In this document: positions 22,446 through 33,190 of the stretch, piece after piece
Position numbering within the stretch: the first letter of the stretch is position 1
Layout: each line of letters starts with the position of its first letter
NCBI GenBank assembly: GCA_002205965.3
Contig: NADL03000089.1
Span: 1-64,000 of the forward strand
Reading direction: 5' to 3'
DNA length: 64,000 bases
From: Kappaphycus alvarezii
Taxonomy: Eukaryota > Rhodophyta > Florideophyceae > Gigartinales > Solieriaceae
Translations under genes and position numbers: made by a program
Notes under the pieces: model-generated
The model's input: the letters and a program-made list of their open reading frames with translations, nothing else
Told to the model about the DNA's origin: nothing
Database searches by the model: none

Positions 22446-22640
22446 TACTTTATTAGGCGCACTGTACAGTACGTGTACTGTACCATTAATCCACCAATAA
22501 AAAACCTTACTGTAACCCCTCCGCGAAGGCGCCAAGGAGGATTAGGATGAAAATCAATGAAATAAAAACAATTGAGCTGTAAAGTTGTTTGTCGAGGAGA
22601 TTACAGGACAACCTCTGCCACCACCAGCAAAATACACGTA

Positions 22641-24169
22641 CAGTGTGGGTCATAATTATAAACTTAGGGGTTCTTCCTGAACTACTCAACTCCCGAAAAC
22701 AAACCACATATCAGCTCAAAGCTTCTAGCATGCCGAGTGCAACGGTGGCGATTACATTTGCTTTACATAAGAACTAAAAACACAATTACAAAAGACTGGA
22801 TTCTTGATGCACATAATTATAAACTCAGAACAAATCTCAAAACCAGGCTTTATTGAACGTAGTAGGGAATCTTTGCCCCCTTTAAGTTCAGTACGGCAAT
22901 GAAGCGCCGCACAGTGGACTTTAAGAGGGTTTGAAGGGTTTCTACACGAATTGATAGTCCGAATATCAACGATAGATTGTTTGAGCTCATGGACAGAGCT
23001 AAACTGCTTCGCATCTCTGTACACATCCCTAGCTCACACCCTCCAGAGGTTCTCTATAGGATTTAAATCAGGAGTACGGGACGTGCATTCTAAAAGCTCG
23101 ACATTTTTGTCCTCTAACCACTTAGTGGTAACCCTTGACATATGAATGGGACAGTTATCTTGTTGTTAAATCCAATTCTCTCCATGAGTCATTGAGACCC
23201 AGGGCAAGAGGTTGTCCTCTAAAGTCTTAATATAGTTCTGAGAGTCCTGACGATCATTCAAAAAGACTAAATCACATGAACCATAAAACAAGAAACATTC
23301 TCAAACCATCACACGCTGTATCTTACCCTGCCTCCTGGTGAACACCGCATACTCTTTGTTTAAATCACGTCAATAGCATACTAGACCGTTCGGCCCATCA
23401 AGATTGAATTTTTTCGTCAGAAAAAAAGACAGTTTTGCACTTCGTGAGCTTCCGTTGTGCCATTACCGTCGCCCACTCCACCCTTTTCCTCCTGTTTCCA
23501 TCTGTCAAGAAAAATGATATCTTCATCTTGCTATACTCGAGGTTACGGTCGTTCTGCAACATGCGGAGCACGGTAGCTCTTAAAAAGTCTAGTTGCAAGT
23601 CCTTGCGGAGGTTATTCGCGCCATGGCCTGTCGCTGAGTCCTCTCTAATGACGCGGCGATGAGTAGCCTCGGAATAATTTTTAGGTATTCCGCTCCTTTT
23701 CTGTGTTCCATACTTTGCGCGATTGTTCAGAGACTTACATACGACTATCCTAGATCTTTTGATTTTCTTTTCGATGGCTTTGTTCGCCAATTTGTCCGCT
23801 GTAAGGAAGTCTATTGCGCCCTTTTCTCTCTCGGACAATGATGAGCCTTTAGGCATGTTTGAAATTGGCAGTTTGAGCTGAGGGCGGTTGTAGTGGATGT
23901 GCGTAGCCCTTAGCTATAGATACACCCATTACTTGTCTGTTTCAGCGTTTGTAGGTTCGAGTTTCCCGCCAAAGAGTGCCTTCAGTTTATAATTATGGGC
24001 TTAGAGAAACCAGTCTTTTTTGAATGAATTTTGTAGTTTTTATATAAAGCAAGTTTAATTGGCACCGTCGTTCTTAGTTTTGAAGTAGCTTTCAGGCGAT
24101 AAGTCTTTCATGGTTCAGTTATTAATATTTGGGGAGAAACCCCTGAGTTTATAATTATCACGCACACTA
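22641..24169. mobile_element. Tc1-like element B with ~200-bp TIRs
   Basis: The left end (22641, CAGTGTGGGTCATAATTATA) and the reverse complement of the right end (TAGTGTGCGTGATAATTATA, to about 24169) match over about 200 bp with some divergence. TA precedes the left end; the right junction is less clear, off by one or two bases. It lies only about 195 bp from element A and is a different family by TIR sequence. Confidence 0.75.
22850..23856 (-). pseudogene. Tc1-like transposase B (broken by stops)
   Basis: The start ATG is at 23856 (MPKGSSLSEREKGAIDFL). The first 152 residues are open and contain the paired HTH N-terminus and VFFSDEK (first catalytic Asp). The frame continues through DGPNGLVCY*RDL, VMV*ECF, WI*QQDNCPIHMS (second Asp), CTSRTPDLNPIENLWRV*ARDVY. 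The only frame change needed is one near 23400; the rest are single stops, three TGA and one TAA. Tc1 transposases have Trp at CYW-RDL and VMVW-type positions. The C-terminal limit is approximate. Confidence 0.8.
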
Positions 24170-24453
24170 GGTCTCAAAGCCAGTTAGTGATGAAATCGCG
24201 GAAGACAGGGTAAATGAAAGAATACCGAGAGACATTGTAAATAATCTACCAAATACCGTTTCCCATTTGCCGGTATCCTTATTAATCAGGAAGCATATGT
24301 ACCATTCAGAGAAATCACAAGAACGTCGGGGAGATTTCATCATACCGTAAGATGAATAAATCACTAAAAACTCATGAAAATTCTAAAAAATCATATGTTT
24401 CAACAGCATTCATTGCCTGCAACAGTGAATACTGTCAAAACTGGGTCACAAGC

Positions 24454-25786
24454 TCAAACATCACTACTACTCGGCTGCCGCTCAATGCCAGCGCTACTCC
24501 TAGCACGAAACTGCACATCCATTCTAGCCTTTCGTTTCCTCCGATAGTTTTCCTGTACTAGCCGACGTTTCCTTGCAGTGTTGACACCAATGTCCAACAG
24601 GCGATTTCTAAAGCGACGATACACATCTAAATCTACATTTCGAATTGGATGCATGCGAATATAGATGTTAGTGAGCGCTACAAAACAACAAAAGTAATGA
24701 TCATAGCTATCATCCGCCCATCTATATTTCGACGACATGACCCCCCCCACAAATCTCACAACCGTCCAAATAATTTTCCGTCACAACGCGATCAGAAGAC
24801 ACCTTGGCATTCCATTGCTGATCTTCCCTTGATAAAAAACTGTTCTGCGGCTTCTTTTTAGTGAAAATTGCATGGGAGAACTCAGAAGCACCTTGGTAGC
24901 CTTTATCTGCCAAAAAAGCCCCAAAAAGAGGATATTCTGTAGATAATTCACCAGTATCCTCGCGTTGGCGTTCCTCTCTCGTTTTACACAGGCATTGGGA
25001 GTGGAACTCGCAATTTTATTGAAATATAGTGAGGTCCGAAACTGATCCGAGGTAATGCTTGGTACATCCGATCGCAATGCCATTAGGCAAAACCTACATC
25101 TCGACTTTGAATCCGTAGAGCTTGTGTTTACTGCTAAAATACAGTTTACCTTCTTGTAGATTTCCACTCGTACGGCATTCTTGCTGGAATGTCACGTCGG
25201 TGGCGTACCTCGCATACTTGAAATGAGAAAAAAGAACCCGATCACTTCGTAGTTTATCCATCGTGAATTGAGCTCGCGGTGCCAAAACCGCCGATTCGTA
25301 CATGAATTCACTGATCATCTTCACAAACAGGTTGACTAAATTCTCGAAATTTGGCCTCTTCTTACCGAACATTCGCGCCAGAAAATCTCATTGCCCTCCG
25401 TTCTTGAGTACTGTCCGCATTATAAAAAATGCATCTTGACCAGAGACATCGCTCTTTCTTCCTCGGCCGATTTTGTAGTGTATTGTCACGTAGTTACCAA
25501 ACAGGCTCCATATATACTCGAATTCCTCCGGATTAAAATTTCACATCCTTAAAATTGCATCGCTACCCCCGGCCTCATAAAATCTGTCGAAGATGGGGCT
25601 TGCTGAGTCATTTTCTTCGTCGGAGTCTTCAATTCTATCAAGCGTATAGGCTCTTGAATTGGCATCTCGCTCTATCGAGGCCTCAACAAGGAGGTAGATG
25701 CCGTTCATGGCCTCTGGGACGGAAATAGGGCAAGGCGAGGACGGGCGTGAGTCAGTTTGGGTGCTCTCGGGGGATGTAGGAGGCAT
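24454..25786 (-). pseudogene. DDE_Tnp_4-type transposase, copy 2 (broken)
   Basis: From 25786 the minus strand reads MPPTSPESTQTDSRPSS ... AILRM, a TGA, then EEFEYIWSLFGNYV, GGQ*DFLARMF (copy 1 has GGQWDFLARIF), KYARYATDVTF (first catalytic Asp), SSKHKLYGFKVEM, VLPNGIAIGCT, LADKGYQGASEF (second Asp) and DRVVTENYLD (catalytic Glu region). After a frameshift in a G run it continues VMSSKYRWADDSYDHYF to a stop at 24454. Nearly the whole length is one frame broken by TGA, TAG and TAA. Downstream of the catalytic core a basic tail (RKRRLVQENYRRKRKAR) is present. Confidence 0.8.
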
Positions 25787-26234
25787 GTTGAAGGCAAGGG
25801 ATAGGTGGGATGTGCGGCGTGCTGTTGTTGCTGTGCGTTTTCGGGCCTGTGTGTTATCTGTCTATCGGAGACCCACTGATATTGTAAACAGGCTACTCTT
25901 TTGCCAAATGGGCGGTCTTTTGTTTGCCCGCCCAGTGTCTTTTCAAATATTTCGACCTCGCTGTGTGACCACGTTTTTGGTAAATTGAGTCATGTTTGCA
26001 TCAAAGATATGCTTATTGTTTTAGCCATAAGAGCATCTCTACCCTTGGACCTAGTTTCTATTTTCTTGAGCCATTTGTATTGGTTTTAGTGGGTTCAGCT
26101 ATTGACATTATCCACTCGTAAACATTAAAATAAAATAAATGTTTTATCTCTACGCATGACTGCACTTGTTGTCATTTTATATCAGGCCGTTCGCTTGGCT
26201 CACAGACACCACGACTGAAGGTGTCGATATTTTG

Positions 26235-27397
26235 ATGGCCGATGATGAAGACTCGTCTGACGACGAAAAAATGTCTTACCTTATCGCCACCGGCATGTTA
26301 CCTGGTTTTCCATCATATATTAATTCCTCTAAGCAGCTTGGATCGAAACCAGGGAGAAGGGGAAACATTATCCGCAACTTCGATGCTGCAATGATCAGGC
26401 TCAACACCTATTGTCTAGTTCAGCATCCAAGGTACGACAATTCATCTTTTGAGAGACGCTTTAAAATGCCACGTGCAGTGTTTGATCGGATTTGCAACAC
26501 TATAATTGGGACTGGAATATTTGTGAGGCGATCGGATGGAAGAAACAGACCGGGACTTCATCCACTACAACGAATTGTGGGAGCCGTGAGAATGCTGGCA
26601 TATGGCCTGGCTGCCCATGCTCTCGATGAGTATTTACAAATGTGAGAGGACTCAGTTATTATCTCTTTGAAAGCATTCTGTAGATCAATTGTTGACTTTT
26701 TCGGATCTGGACATCCGCGAGAGCCAACCCAAGATGACTTGAAGCGAATGATGTCCATTAATCCAGCTCCAGGTTTCCCAGAATGTGTGGGGAGCATAGA
26801 ATGCCAACATTGGCTATAGAAGAACTGTCCAGTGGCACGGGCTGGTCAGTACAAGGGAAAGGAGAAAGAACCAACTATTGTAATGGAAGCTATTGCAGAT
26901 GGGTAACTTTGGATATGGCACGTCTTCTGTGGCAATCCTGGCTCATTAAACGACATAAAAATACTGGAAAAATCTCCGACCATAGAGAAAATAATAGCTG
27001 GTCGCTTTCCGCCATCTATTCGATAAAATGTCAACGGAAGGGATCATTGTCTGCAGTACTACCTTTCTGATGGAATATATCCGAATTGGGCACTTTTCGT
27101 GAAAACAATACAGGAACCTGAATAAAGGAAGCAAAAACTTTATTCTGCGGCTCAAGAAGGCGTCCAAAAAGATGTGGAGAGAGCGTTTGGCGTACTTTTG
27201 GCCAGGTTTCATATCCTAGAGAGGCCGGCTCGTTTTTGGAACGGGAAGATACTAACTGCGTTATGAAGGGGTGCATTATCTTACATAACATGATTGTAGA
27301 GCATCAACGAGATAGTTACGAGAGCGGAATGTTTGCTTTACAGTATGCAGAAGAAGCAAGACATATGTTTACGGGAGGAAGCCAGTTTCATTGGTAA
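26235..27397 (+). pseudogene. PIF/Harbinger transposase 2 (broken)
   Basis: The start is the ATG at 26235 (MADDEDSSDDEKMSYLI). The first ~135 residues are open, to LAAHALDEYLQM, then interrupted by TGA at 26642. The frame continues with FPECVGSIECQHWL*KNCP (first catalytic position reads Glu where Asp is usual), EPTIVMEAIADG, IWHVFCGNPGSLNDI, YYLSDGIYPNWALF (second Asp), QKDVERAFGVLLARFHIL (catalytic Glu), then after a frameshift near 27245 MKGCIILHNMIVEHQRD to the stop at 27395. In-frame TGA, TAG and TAA stops make it inactive. The order and spacing match the family closely. Confidence 0.85.
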
Positions 27398-27575
27398 TCT
27401 ATAGATGATCTAGAGATTTCAACCGAAAATATATTGACGGCGGGAGCTTGAGCAATTATCGTTGCTTCCCGAGAGAAACGGATTACCAGTACTGTTGATC
27501 ACTTCCGTTTGAAACATGATTTATTGGAGCACATTTGGCATCTGCATGGTGGCAACTGATCATTACTGAGCTACG

Positions 27576-28549
27576 TCATATGTTTGTTAAAACGTTTTCG
27601 TCGCTAGTCGGTATATTCCCCGTTTGGTTACTGTTCGTGTCCGCTTCTATATCAATATCCGCACCCTTCTCGGCTTCTCTCGCACGCTTAACCGCTCGAG
27701 CAACGTGAATTCTGCGAAGGGCCGAAAAGAACTTGGTAGTCTCCGGAACAGACGCATCTTCCCGAGAAAAAACGGCGATTGCGTTGCGTTCTTCTAAAGC
27801 ATCCGACTTTCGTTTCGCAGATTGTGCAAGCGATCTAACCGCTTGTGTACGCAATTCTTCTTGACACAGTAGTTTAGCATTCTCTTTCCCAGTCCTTTAT
27901 CGCTCAAAAGAAGGCGCAAACGCTTCTATATGCGAACTGGTCGCCGGACCAGCACCAGCCGCCACATTTGCACTACTGGGCACATCCTCGACGCTTGTCG
28001 TGGGCGATCGCGTTACATTCATGACTTCCTCATCCCTTGCTTTGCGTCCATCTGTATGGGAAGTTTCATGCGACCACTTTGGGCGAGTGCTCAATACCTT
28101 CCAAGCACGAAATGAAACCAACTTGTCCTTGCTAAAGTCCTTCATGTTGTAGTCCATCAAAGAAGATTCCTCGCGATATATTGCAACAACCATCGAAAGT
28201 ATATTGTCCTCAGTAACCCCGGTTGTGTTACGCGCTTTAACTCTACGAAGATCAACAGAAAATTTCTGCACATCTGCGGAAAGGATGTCGAAATGCGACT
28301 TGCAGCTGGATGCAGTGCGATTTCCATAGGTCCATCGAAGTCACTACCGGAAAGGGCCCCTTTCTCTGCAAACCGCCTGGATAAGGTCTCTGCAAAGGCT
28401 CGTGAGGTCTGATTTGTTCCAACAAACGGGTCCTCCGACGCGGCTTTCCAAGCCCGTGCAAGAGCCTCGTTTTCTTCGTTGCTCCAGCTTCTCCCCACGC
28501 CCCATTTTTGATCCTTTCTGCGTATTTGGGGTTGATGAAAAGGCTGCGG
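27576..28549 (-). pseudogene. Harbinger accessory protein 2 (Myb/SANT-like, broken)
   Basis: On the minus strand, MAAAFSSTPNTQKGSKMG starts near 28549. After a frameshift, RSWSNEENEALARAWKAASED gives the conserved W...E...L..AW...S-x-D core of the Myb/SANT-like domain. A second frameshift near 28265 leads to VTEDNILSMVVAIYREES and SFRAWKVLSTRPKWSHE (W-x-x-L...RPKW motif), and then one TAA at 27897. The frame finally reaches ALEERNAIAVFSRED and a stop at 27576. It corresponds to the accessory gene at 15405 in element 1 and is likewise convergent with its transposase. Confidence 0.7.
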
Positions 28550-28972
28550 CCATGATGAGATTGCGTTCTTTTGAGAAAAGTTGTTCGCACTGGCGTCGGT
28601 GTGAACTTTGCATCATTTCGCGCCCATATCGGAGTAGATTTTTGATCCCTTCGCGGGGAGATGTTAGCTAATTGTACTGCGACAGTTGTCACAATAGTCA
28701 AAAAGAATAGGGTTTTTTTTGCTATATTCGGAGTGTCAATTCAATTAGTTTGCAGGCTATTCAGGGAAAATAGAAAACGATTAGAATAGAAATTATTGGT
28801 AGAGTTTCATTTTCCTATAAGTCGAAACTTTTAGGAAATAGATCCACGGGTAGAGATGCTCTAACAATACATATTTTTGTTGCTTGTTTCATAAAACCAG
28901 CACCTTCGTCACAGAAGTACTCACACTTTAAAAGGTTCCCTGTGATGGAAAGGGATAACGGAAAAATGGAAC

Positions 28973-29038
28973 GTTACGGACGGTTGGAACCTTCCGTAAC
29001 AAATTGGAACGATACGGAAGGTGGAACCGTCCGTAACC
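28973..29038. repeat. Long hairpin with ~26-bp arms
   Basis: The left arm (28973-28999) begins GTTACGGACGGTT and its inverted copy lies at 29012-29038, with two or three mismatches and a 12-base spacer. It precedes a TATATAAA at about 29194 by some 160 bp. It could be part of an LTR or MITE, or a structured promoter element. Confidence 0.7.
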
Positions 29039-29189
29039 ACCAGAAGACCAAACTCCCCTTCCAGCAAAATCCCGCTTCGTCCCAGTCACCGGAAAAGACA
29101 AAATAGGGGATTTTAGTACTGTAGGAGTTGATTTTTATTGCAATTTTATGATTTTAGTACTGTCTAGCGAAGAATTGAAAATTTTTCGC

Positions 29190-29200
29190 TGTCTATATAA
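29190..29200 (+). promoter_or_regulatory. Candidate TATA box
   Basis: CTATATAAACC occurs in an otherwise mixed-composition stretch about 390 bp upstream of the zinc-finger reading frame, on the same strand. Assignment is by motif and position only. Confidence 0.35.
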
Positions 29201-29586
29201 ACCCTGGTTCTGGAGGCCGGGCAGACCGTCGACACCAAAAAGCACCAACAACAAAAAATCCTGCAACGAGAAAGCAACCAACTCAACCTGCCCCCCCCTT
29301 CCTCTCCCTCTGTGCACTACTAACCGGCCCTCAAACCCCGCTCAGTGTCCCTCGTCGGGCGGCGTCGCTTGTGTGTATGCAAGGGCGTCGTTCGGCGATA
29401 CTTGAGAGTTTAGTCTACCTAAACTACTGTACTTCGCTACAGAGGGCAGAGCACGTCTTGTGCACAGGTAAGCAAGGAACTACTGGGGAAACTTCGCCCT
29501 AGTGGCATAAAGAGGTGGTAAGGTAAAGACGTGGGAAAGAGGTAAAGACGTGGGGAAAAGGTAAAGGGGAGGGAAGTAGTGGGTTA

Positions 29587-30430
29587 ATGCAGGAAGGCAA
29601 CTCCGCCGGTTCCGCCTGTCGTCACACCCACCCTAACAGCTCCTCCACAGGAGAACCGACCTCGCCAACACCCAGCGGTTCGTCGGAGGAAATTGACAAA
29701 ACTATCGACTCCGTCATCGAAAAGGGACAGAACGAGCCCGAAGTTAGGGGCATTCGGTTGGAAACAGACTCCCAAACGTCGAGGAGTCTGTTTACCCGAA
29801 AGCAGGTTCATAGACGACGAGCCGGAAGAGGGTAGCGAAGAGGACACCAAAAAGGAGGTAGAATTCGTAGGCGAATCCAGGGTTAGTCGGCAGCCGAAAA
29901 GTCCTGAAGGTAGGACGGGAACACTCCCAACGGTACCTAGAAAAGCAACACCAACGGACATCTTTGTACTGGGAGCGTCTTCGGCGCATCGAAAGGGAAG
30001 GACAGTCGCTGGTAGATGGAGGGAAGATAAACTCCCGCTGGCACGACAAATTGCCCACAAGCCGCTCGCCCCCAATCCCACTACCGGACCATCCACGGTC
30101 AACGTCGGTCGCGCCTGTTTAACGGCACTCAAGGTTAGCCAGGACAAGGAGAGAAAGAAGGCCAGAAGGAAGAAGAAGGTAGCGAGCCACCACTGCAAGG
30201 TGTGCAACTTCCGAACGCCGAGCAAAGACCAGTTTGAGGCCCACAAAGCCGGTCCCAAGCACCTCAACCCTGTTATTCGTCAACCCAACCCCTCAGATCC
30301 CTCTGTCTGGACCAACCACCTCCAGTGTGAGTGTGGCACTCGTGTAAGCTCGGAAGTTGACCTGCGCCTACATCTTTCCAGCCGAAAACACCGGAGGAAC
30401 CTGGCGTACGGGAACAACGAGAAATCCTGA
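29587..30430 (+). CDS. C2H2 zinc-finger protein (two fingers)
   Basis: Two overlapping frames are open: 29587-29835 (MQEGNSAGSACRHTHP ... SSEEIDKTIDSVIEK) and 29693-30430 (245 residues). The second carries a basic stretch (RKKARRKKKVASHHC, about residue 165) and two fingers. The first is CKVCNFRTPSKDQFEAHK...H, C-x2-C-x12-H-x5-H, the spacing of U1/dsRNA-binding type fingers. The second is CECGTRVSSEVDLRLHLSSR, which pairs C-x-C with H-x-x-x-x-x-H. The acidic N-terminal frame may belong to the same protein, with a 1-nt frameshift at about 29700-29760. Role unknown; RNA or DNA binding is inferred. A TATA-like box and a long hairpin upstream leave open that this is a retroelement gene. Confidence 0.55.
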
Positions 30431-30624
30431 ATCTCATCTCTGCTTTGAATTGAGTACAGCCCCGAAACATTGAACTAGCGTAGAAACACTGAACCTATTG
30501 AATTATTTAGAGAGAAAAAGAACAAAAAAAGAACAAAACCCAAAAAAAACACTTTTACAGTACACTGAAACCTATCTCTTCAGCACCGTGCAAAATTCGG
30601 TGCCATTACCCTGTTAACTATGAG

Positions 30625-30780
30625 AAAGCTCTACTGTATACATACTGTACTGTACCATGTGCAAATTCCTTTCTTTGGGAAATCTTTTGATTTTAGAGTG
30701 TAATATCCTCCATAGTACTCGATAATGCAGTACTGTACAGTACATTACAGTAGAGTACAGTGTTCTACGGTGATGTAAAC
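30625..30780. promoter_or_regulatory. TACTGTACAGTA palindromic array upstream of TXNDC9-like gene
   Basis: Several TACTGTAC/GTACAGTA units occur, including TGCAGTACTGTACAGTACAT near 30727, within 250-400 bp upstream of the start at 31016. The same unit recurs at other island spacers. GTAC is the core bound by SBP-type factors in green plants and algae; any such role here is inference. Confidence 0.45.
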
Positions 30781-31015
30781 CGTCTCGTTTTCGCGGGAAA
30801 CAAGTCTTCAAGTTCGGTGTTTCAAGTACAGTATTTCAAACAACACGACTCGAGTAATCAGAACCGTTTGACGTTAAACCAGCAGTCACCCATTTTTACT
30901 ACCAGCAATCATCATCAATTACTAGACCCGTTCTGCAAACAACAAACACAAGCCTCTCTCTACCTAGATCTGTCCCTCTCACGTCACATTCCCACCCTTT
31001 ACCAGCGTCTTCACC

Positions 31016-31582
31016 ATGTCCAGCGTTGAAAAAGCACTGGAGACGGCCCTAGTCGGTGCCGCCAAGAACATCGAGCAACAAGTCGACACGGAGATAGAAC
31101 GTCTCAACAATCTTCAAGACGACGACCTGGAAGCCATCCGCCATCGTCGTCTCGCCCAGCTCAAGAAAGCAGCCGAGGATCGTGCAGTATGGAGACGCAA
31201 TGGCCATGGGTCGCTTCAGACCCTTACCGAAAAGGATTTTTTCAACCGTGCCAAGGGTACCCAACGTATGGTCGTGGTCTTTTTCCAGCCAGGAACTTCC
31301 CGATATACTGCGGACCTCACCGACCATCTCGCTCGCGTTGCCTCGCAGCATTTGGAAACACTCTTTGCTACCATTGACGCCAACAAGGCGCCTTTTCTAT
31401 GCGAACGCTTGCAAATTCGCATCCTCCCATCCTTGCTTTTCGTCAAAAATGGTGAAATCGACAAGGTCCTGATGGGCCTGGATCAGCTGTCTCCATCTGG
31501 CAAGTTTTCGGATGAAAGCCTGGAGCGCCGTCTTTTCGACTTTGGCATGCTCACCGACACCAATATCGCAGACAGCAAGTAA
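31016..31582 (+). CDS. TXNDC9: TXNDC9/phosducin-like thioredoxin-fold protein
   Basis: An uninterrupted 188-residue frame with ATG at 31016 in a CACC-ATG context. The N-terminal helix (MSSVEKALETALVGAAK ... LNNLQDDDLEAIRHRRLAQL) has the DD-LE-x-x-R-x-x-R-x-x-x-L pattern of TXNDC9. GHGSLQTLTEKDFF and VVVFFQPGTSRYTADLTDHL follow. The CxxC redox motif is absent, as in this family, and the cis-Pro turn LPSLLFVKNGEIDKVLMGLD is present. Family members act in the cytosol with the CCT chaperonin on tubulin and actin folding. It is convergent with the SDR39U1-like gene, whose stop is 76 bp away, so the two share a very short 3' region. High confidence. Confidence 0.92.
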   Translation: MSSVEKALETALVGAAKNIEQQVDTEIERLNNLQDDDLEAIRHRRLAQLKKAAEDRAVWRRNGHGSLQTLTEKDFFNRAKGTQRMVVVFFQPGTSRYTADLTDHLARVASQHLETLFATIDANKAPFLCERLQIRILPSLLFVKNGEIDKVLMGLDQLSPSGKFSDESLERRLFDFGMLTDTNIADSK

Positions 31583-31658
31583 GCCATTTACCGTCTCCAT
31601 CAACTCTACGTCTCCATCGCCGGCGTCACCTTCCAACCCACGAGCACCCACACCCTCC

Positions 31659-32976
31659 TCACGCGGCCTCCGCAACGGCCTTCATAGCGCTCTGAATATC
31701 CCCATACTTAAACTCAAAGCCTTCCTCCAACAACCTCTTCGGCCTCACCTGTTGCCCCTCCAAAACAACACTCGCACCCTCCCCAAACGCCGCCTTGAGT
31801 ACAAATCCGGGCACCGGAAACAGGTTGGGTCTCCCCCAGCGCATCCGCCAACGCCTGTGCCATTTCACGCATGCGCACCGCGCGCGGCGCAGTTGCATTA
31901 TACACGCCACTCATGGCTTGGTTGTCACCAGCCGCGACAATAACACGCACCAAATCATCAATATGCACCCAGGACACCCACTGATCGCCCGACCCGATCG
32001 GCCCGCCCACAAACAACTGGTACGCCGGCAACATCCTTGCCATAGCCCCCCCGCCGCCGACTCCAAGAACAACGCCAATACGAACAATCACCAGACGCAA
32101 GCCAGGAATGTCCGGCATGGTCTCTGTGGCAGCGTTTTCCCACGCGACGCACAAGTCGGACAGAAAGTCACGGCCCGCATCAGGACCCGAGGCTTCATCA
32201 AAGACGGCATCAGTGCTCGTACCATAGTAACCGACAGCGCTGGCACTGACAAGACACTTTGGGCGTGACGGGGGTGGAAGTTGTTTAATAGCAGACACGA
32301 GTGCGGAGGTAGGGGCAGTGCGAGAGGAGAGTAATTTGTCACGGTTTGCACGAGTCCAACGGGACACGACGGGATCTCCGCAGAGGTTGACGACAAGGTC
32401 TGCATTGACAAGGGCTTGTTGCCAGGAGGTCAAGTCTGGGTTGACGGGATCCCAGGTTTGGAGGGAGATTGCGGGGTGTGGGGGGGTGGCGGTGGGTGTG
32501 CGTGTGAGGATGGTGACGGAGACGCCGGTGGAATGGAGGGTGCGGGCGAGGTGCGAGCCGATGAAGCCGGTGCCGCCGGCGATGACTACGTTGGAGAGGG
32601 ACATTTTCGGGGTGGGTGTTGTGGGGTGGTTGGGTGGGGAGGGGAGGGGAAGGGGGGTGAGGAAGGTTTTGCGGCGGGTGGAGATTGAGGGGAGGTGGAG
32701 GGGTGAGGTGTGAATGGAATTGGGGCGTAGGAGGAGAGGGGGGGGTTGTGTGAAGGCGGGTGCGGTGGGAATGGTCATTGCGGGGAGGGGGTTTTGGGAA
32801 GGTGGAGGGGAGTGCTGGCGATGCGTAGTTTCAAGCGGGATGGTGGTGGTGGTGTGGGATGCAGGAGAATTAATGTGGATGCGGTAGCTGTATCCCTCCC
32901 GAAGGCAAAGGATGGGGGGTCTGAGGGATGGCGACAAAATTTGGGCAACAAATCTGGATCTGATCAAACGCATCAT
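31659..32976 (-). CDS. SDR39U1-type NAD(P)-dependent epimerase, C-terminus frameshifted
   Basis: From MSLSNVVIAGGTGFIG (ATG at 32604) the protein has the Rossmann GGTGFIGSHL motif, LVNLCGDPVV, LVSASAVGYYGTS (YYG catalytic region) and VRIGVVLG, all typical of SDR39U1/YfcH proteins. In-frame ATGs at 32778 and 32976 would add a Ser/Thr/Pro/Arg-rich leader (for example TSPLHLPSISTRRKTFLTP) that looks like a plastid or mitochondrial targeting peptide. After ALADALG the expected tail (RPNLFPVPGFVLKAAFGEG ... YGDIQSAMKAV, stop at 31659) is in another frame; removing one base from a run of five C at 31833-31837 restores it. This is either a sequencing error or a real lesion. Divergent from the gene at 33376. 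Confidence 0.88.
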
Positions 32977-33049
32977 TGCTTGGACCTGGAATGCTTACAG
33001 TAGATGCGATAGATTTTGAAATGTAAGCCACTTTCTTGCTGTGATGTAC

Positions 33050-33190
33050 AAGTACAGTACTGTACTGTACTTGTATGAATATTTGGGATTTAAACCAATT
33101 GCACGGCGCAACGTGTCGTCATTCATTTGACGAGCCCTTGCCATGGTACAGTCGTATGAAACTTGTACAGTGCTGTACAGTACAGTATGG
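33050..33190. promoter_or_regulatory. TACTGTACAGTA array in a divergent promoter
   Basis: Two clusters, ACAGTACTGTACTGTACTTG near 33053 and TACAGTGCTGTACAGTACAG near 33165, occupy the 400-bp spacer between the divergent SDR39U1-like gene (minus, start at or below 32976) and the ferritin-fold gene (plus, start 33376). Confidence 0.5.

Larger units (their letters stand above)
26031..28861. mobile_element. PIF/Harbinger element 2, 2,831 bp, with TIRs and TAA TSD
   Basis: The left terminus GAGCATCTCTACCCTTGG (26031) and the reverse complement of the right terminus GAGCATCTCTACCCGTGG (ending 28861) match over about 35 bp. Both ends are flanked by TAA (26028-26030 and 28862-28864), the TWA duplication of PIF/Harbinger elements. 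Contents: DDE transposase (plus) and Myb/SANT-like accessory gene (minus), convergent. Confidence 0.9.

Noticed and set aside
22850-25790. TGA read as tryptophan (variant genetic code)
   Set aside because: TAG and TAA also interrupt the same frames, and the zinc-finger frame ends naturally at TGA, so mutation is the better explanation.
28938-29600. LTR of a retrotransposon
   Set aside because: A hairpin and a TATA box are present, but no second LTR, primer-binding site or pol gene could be found.
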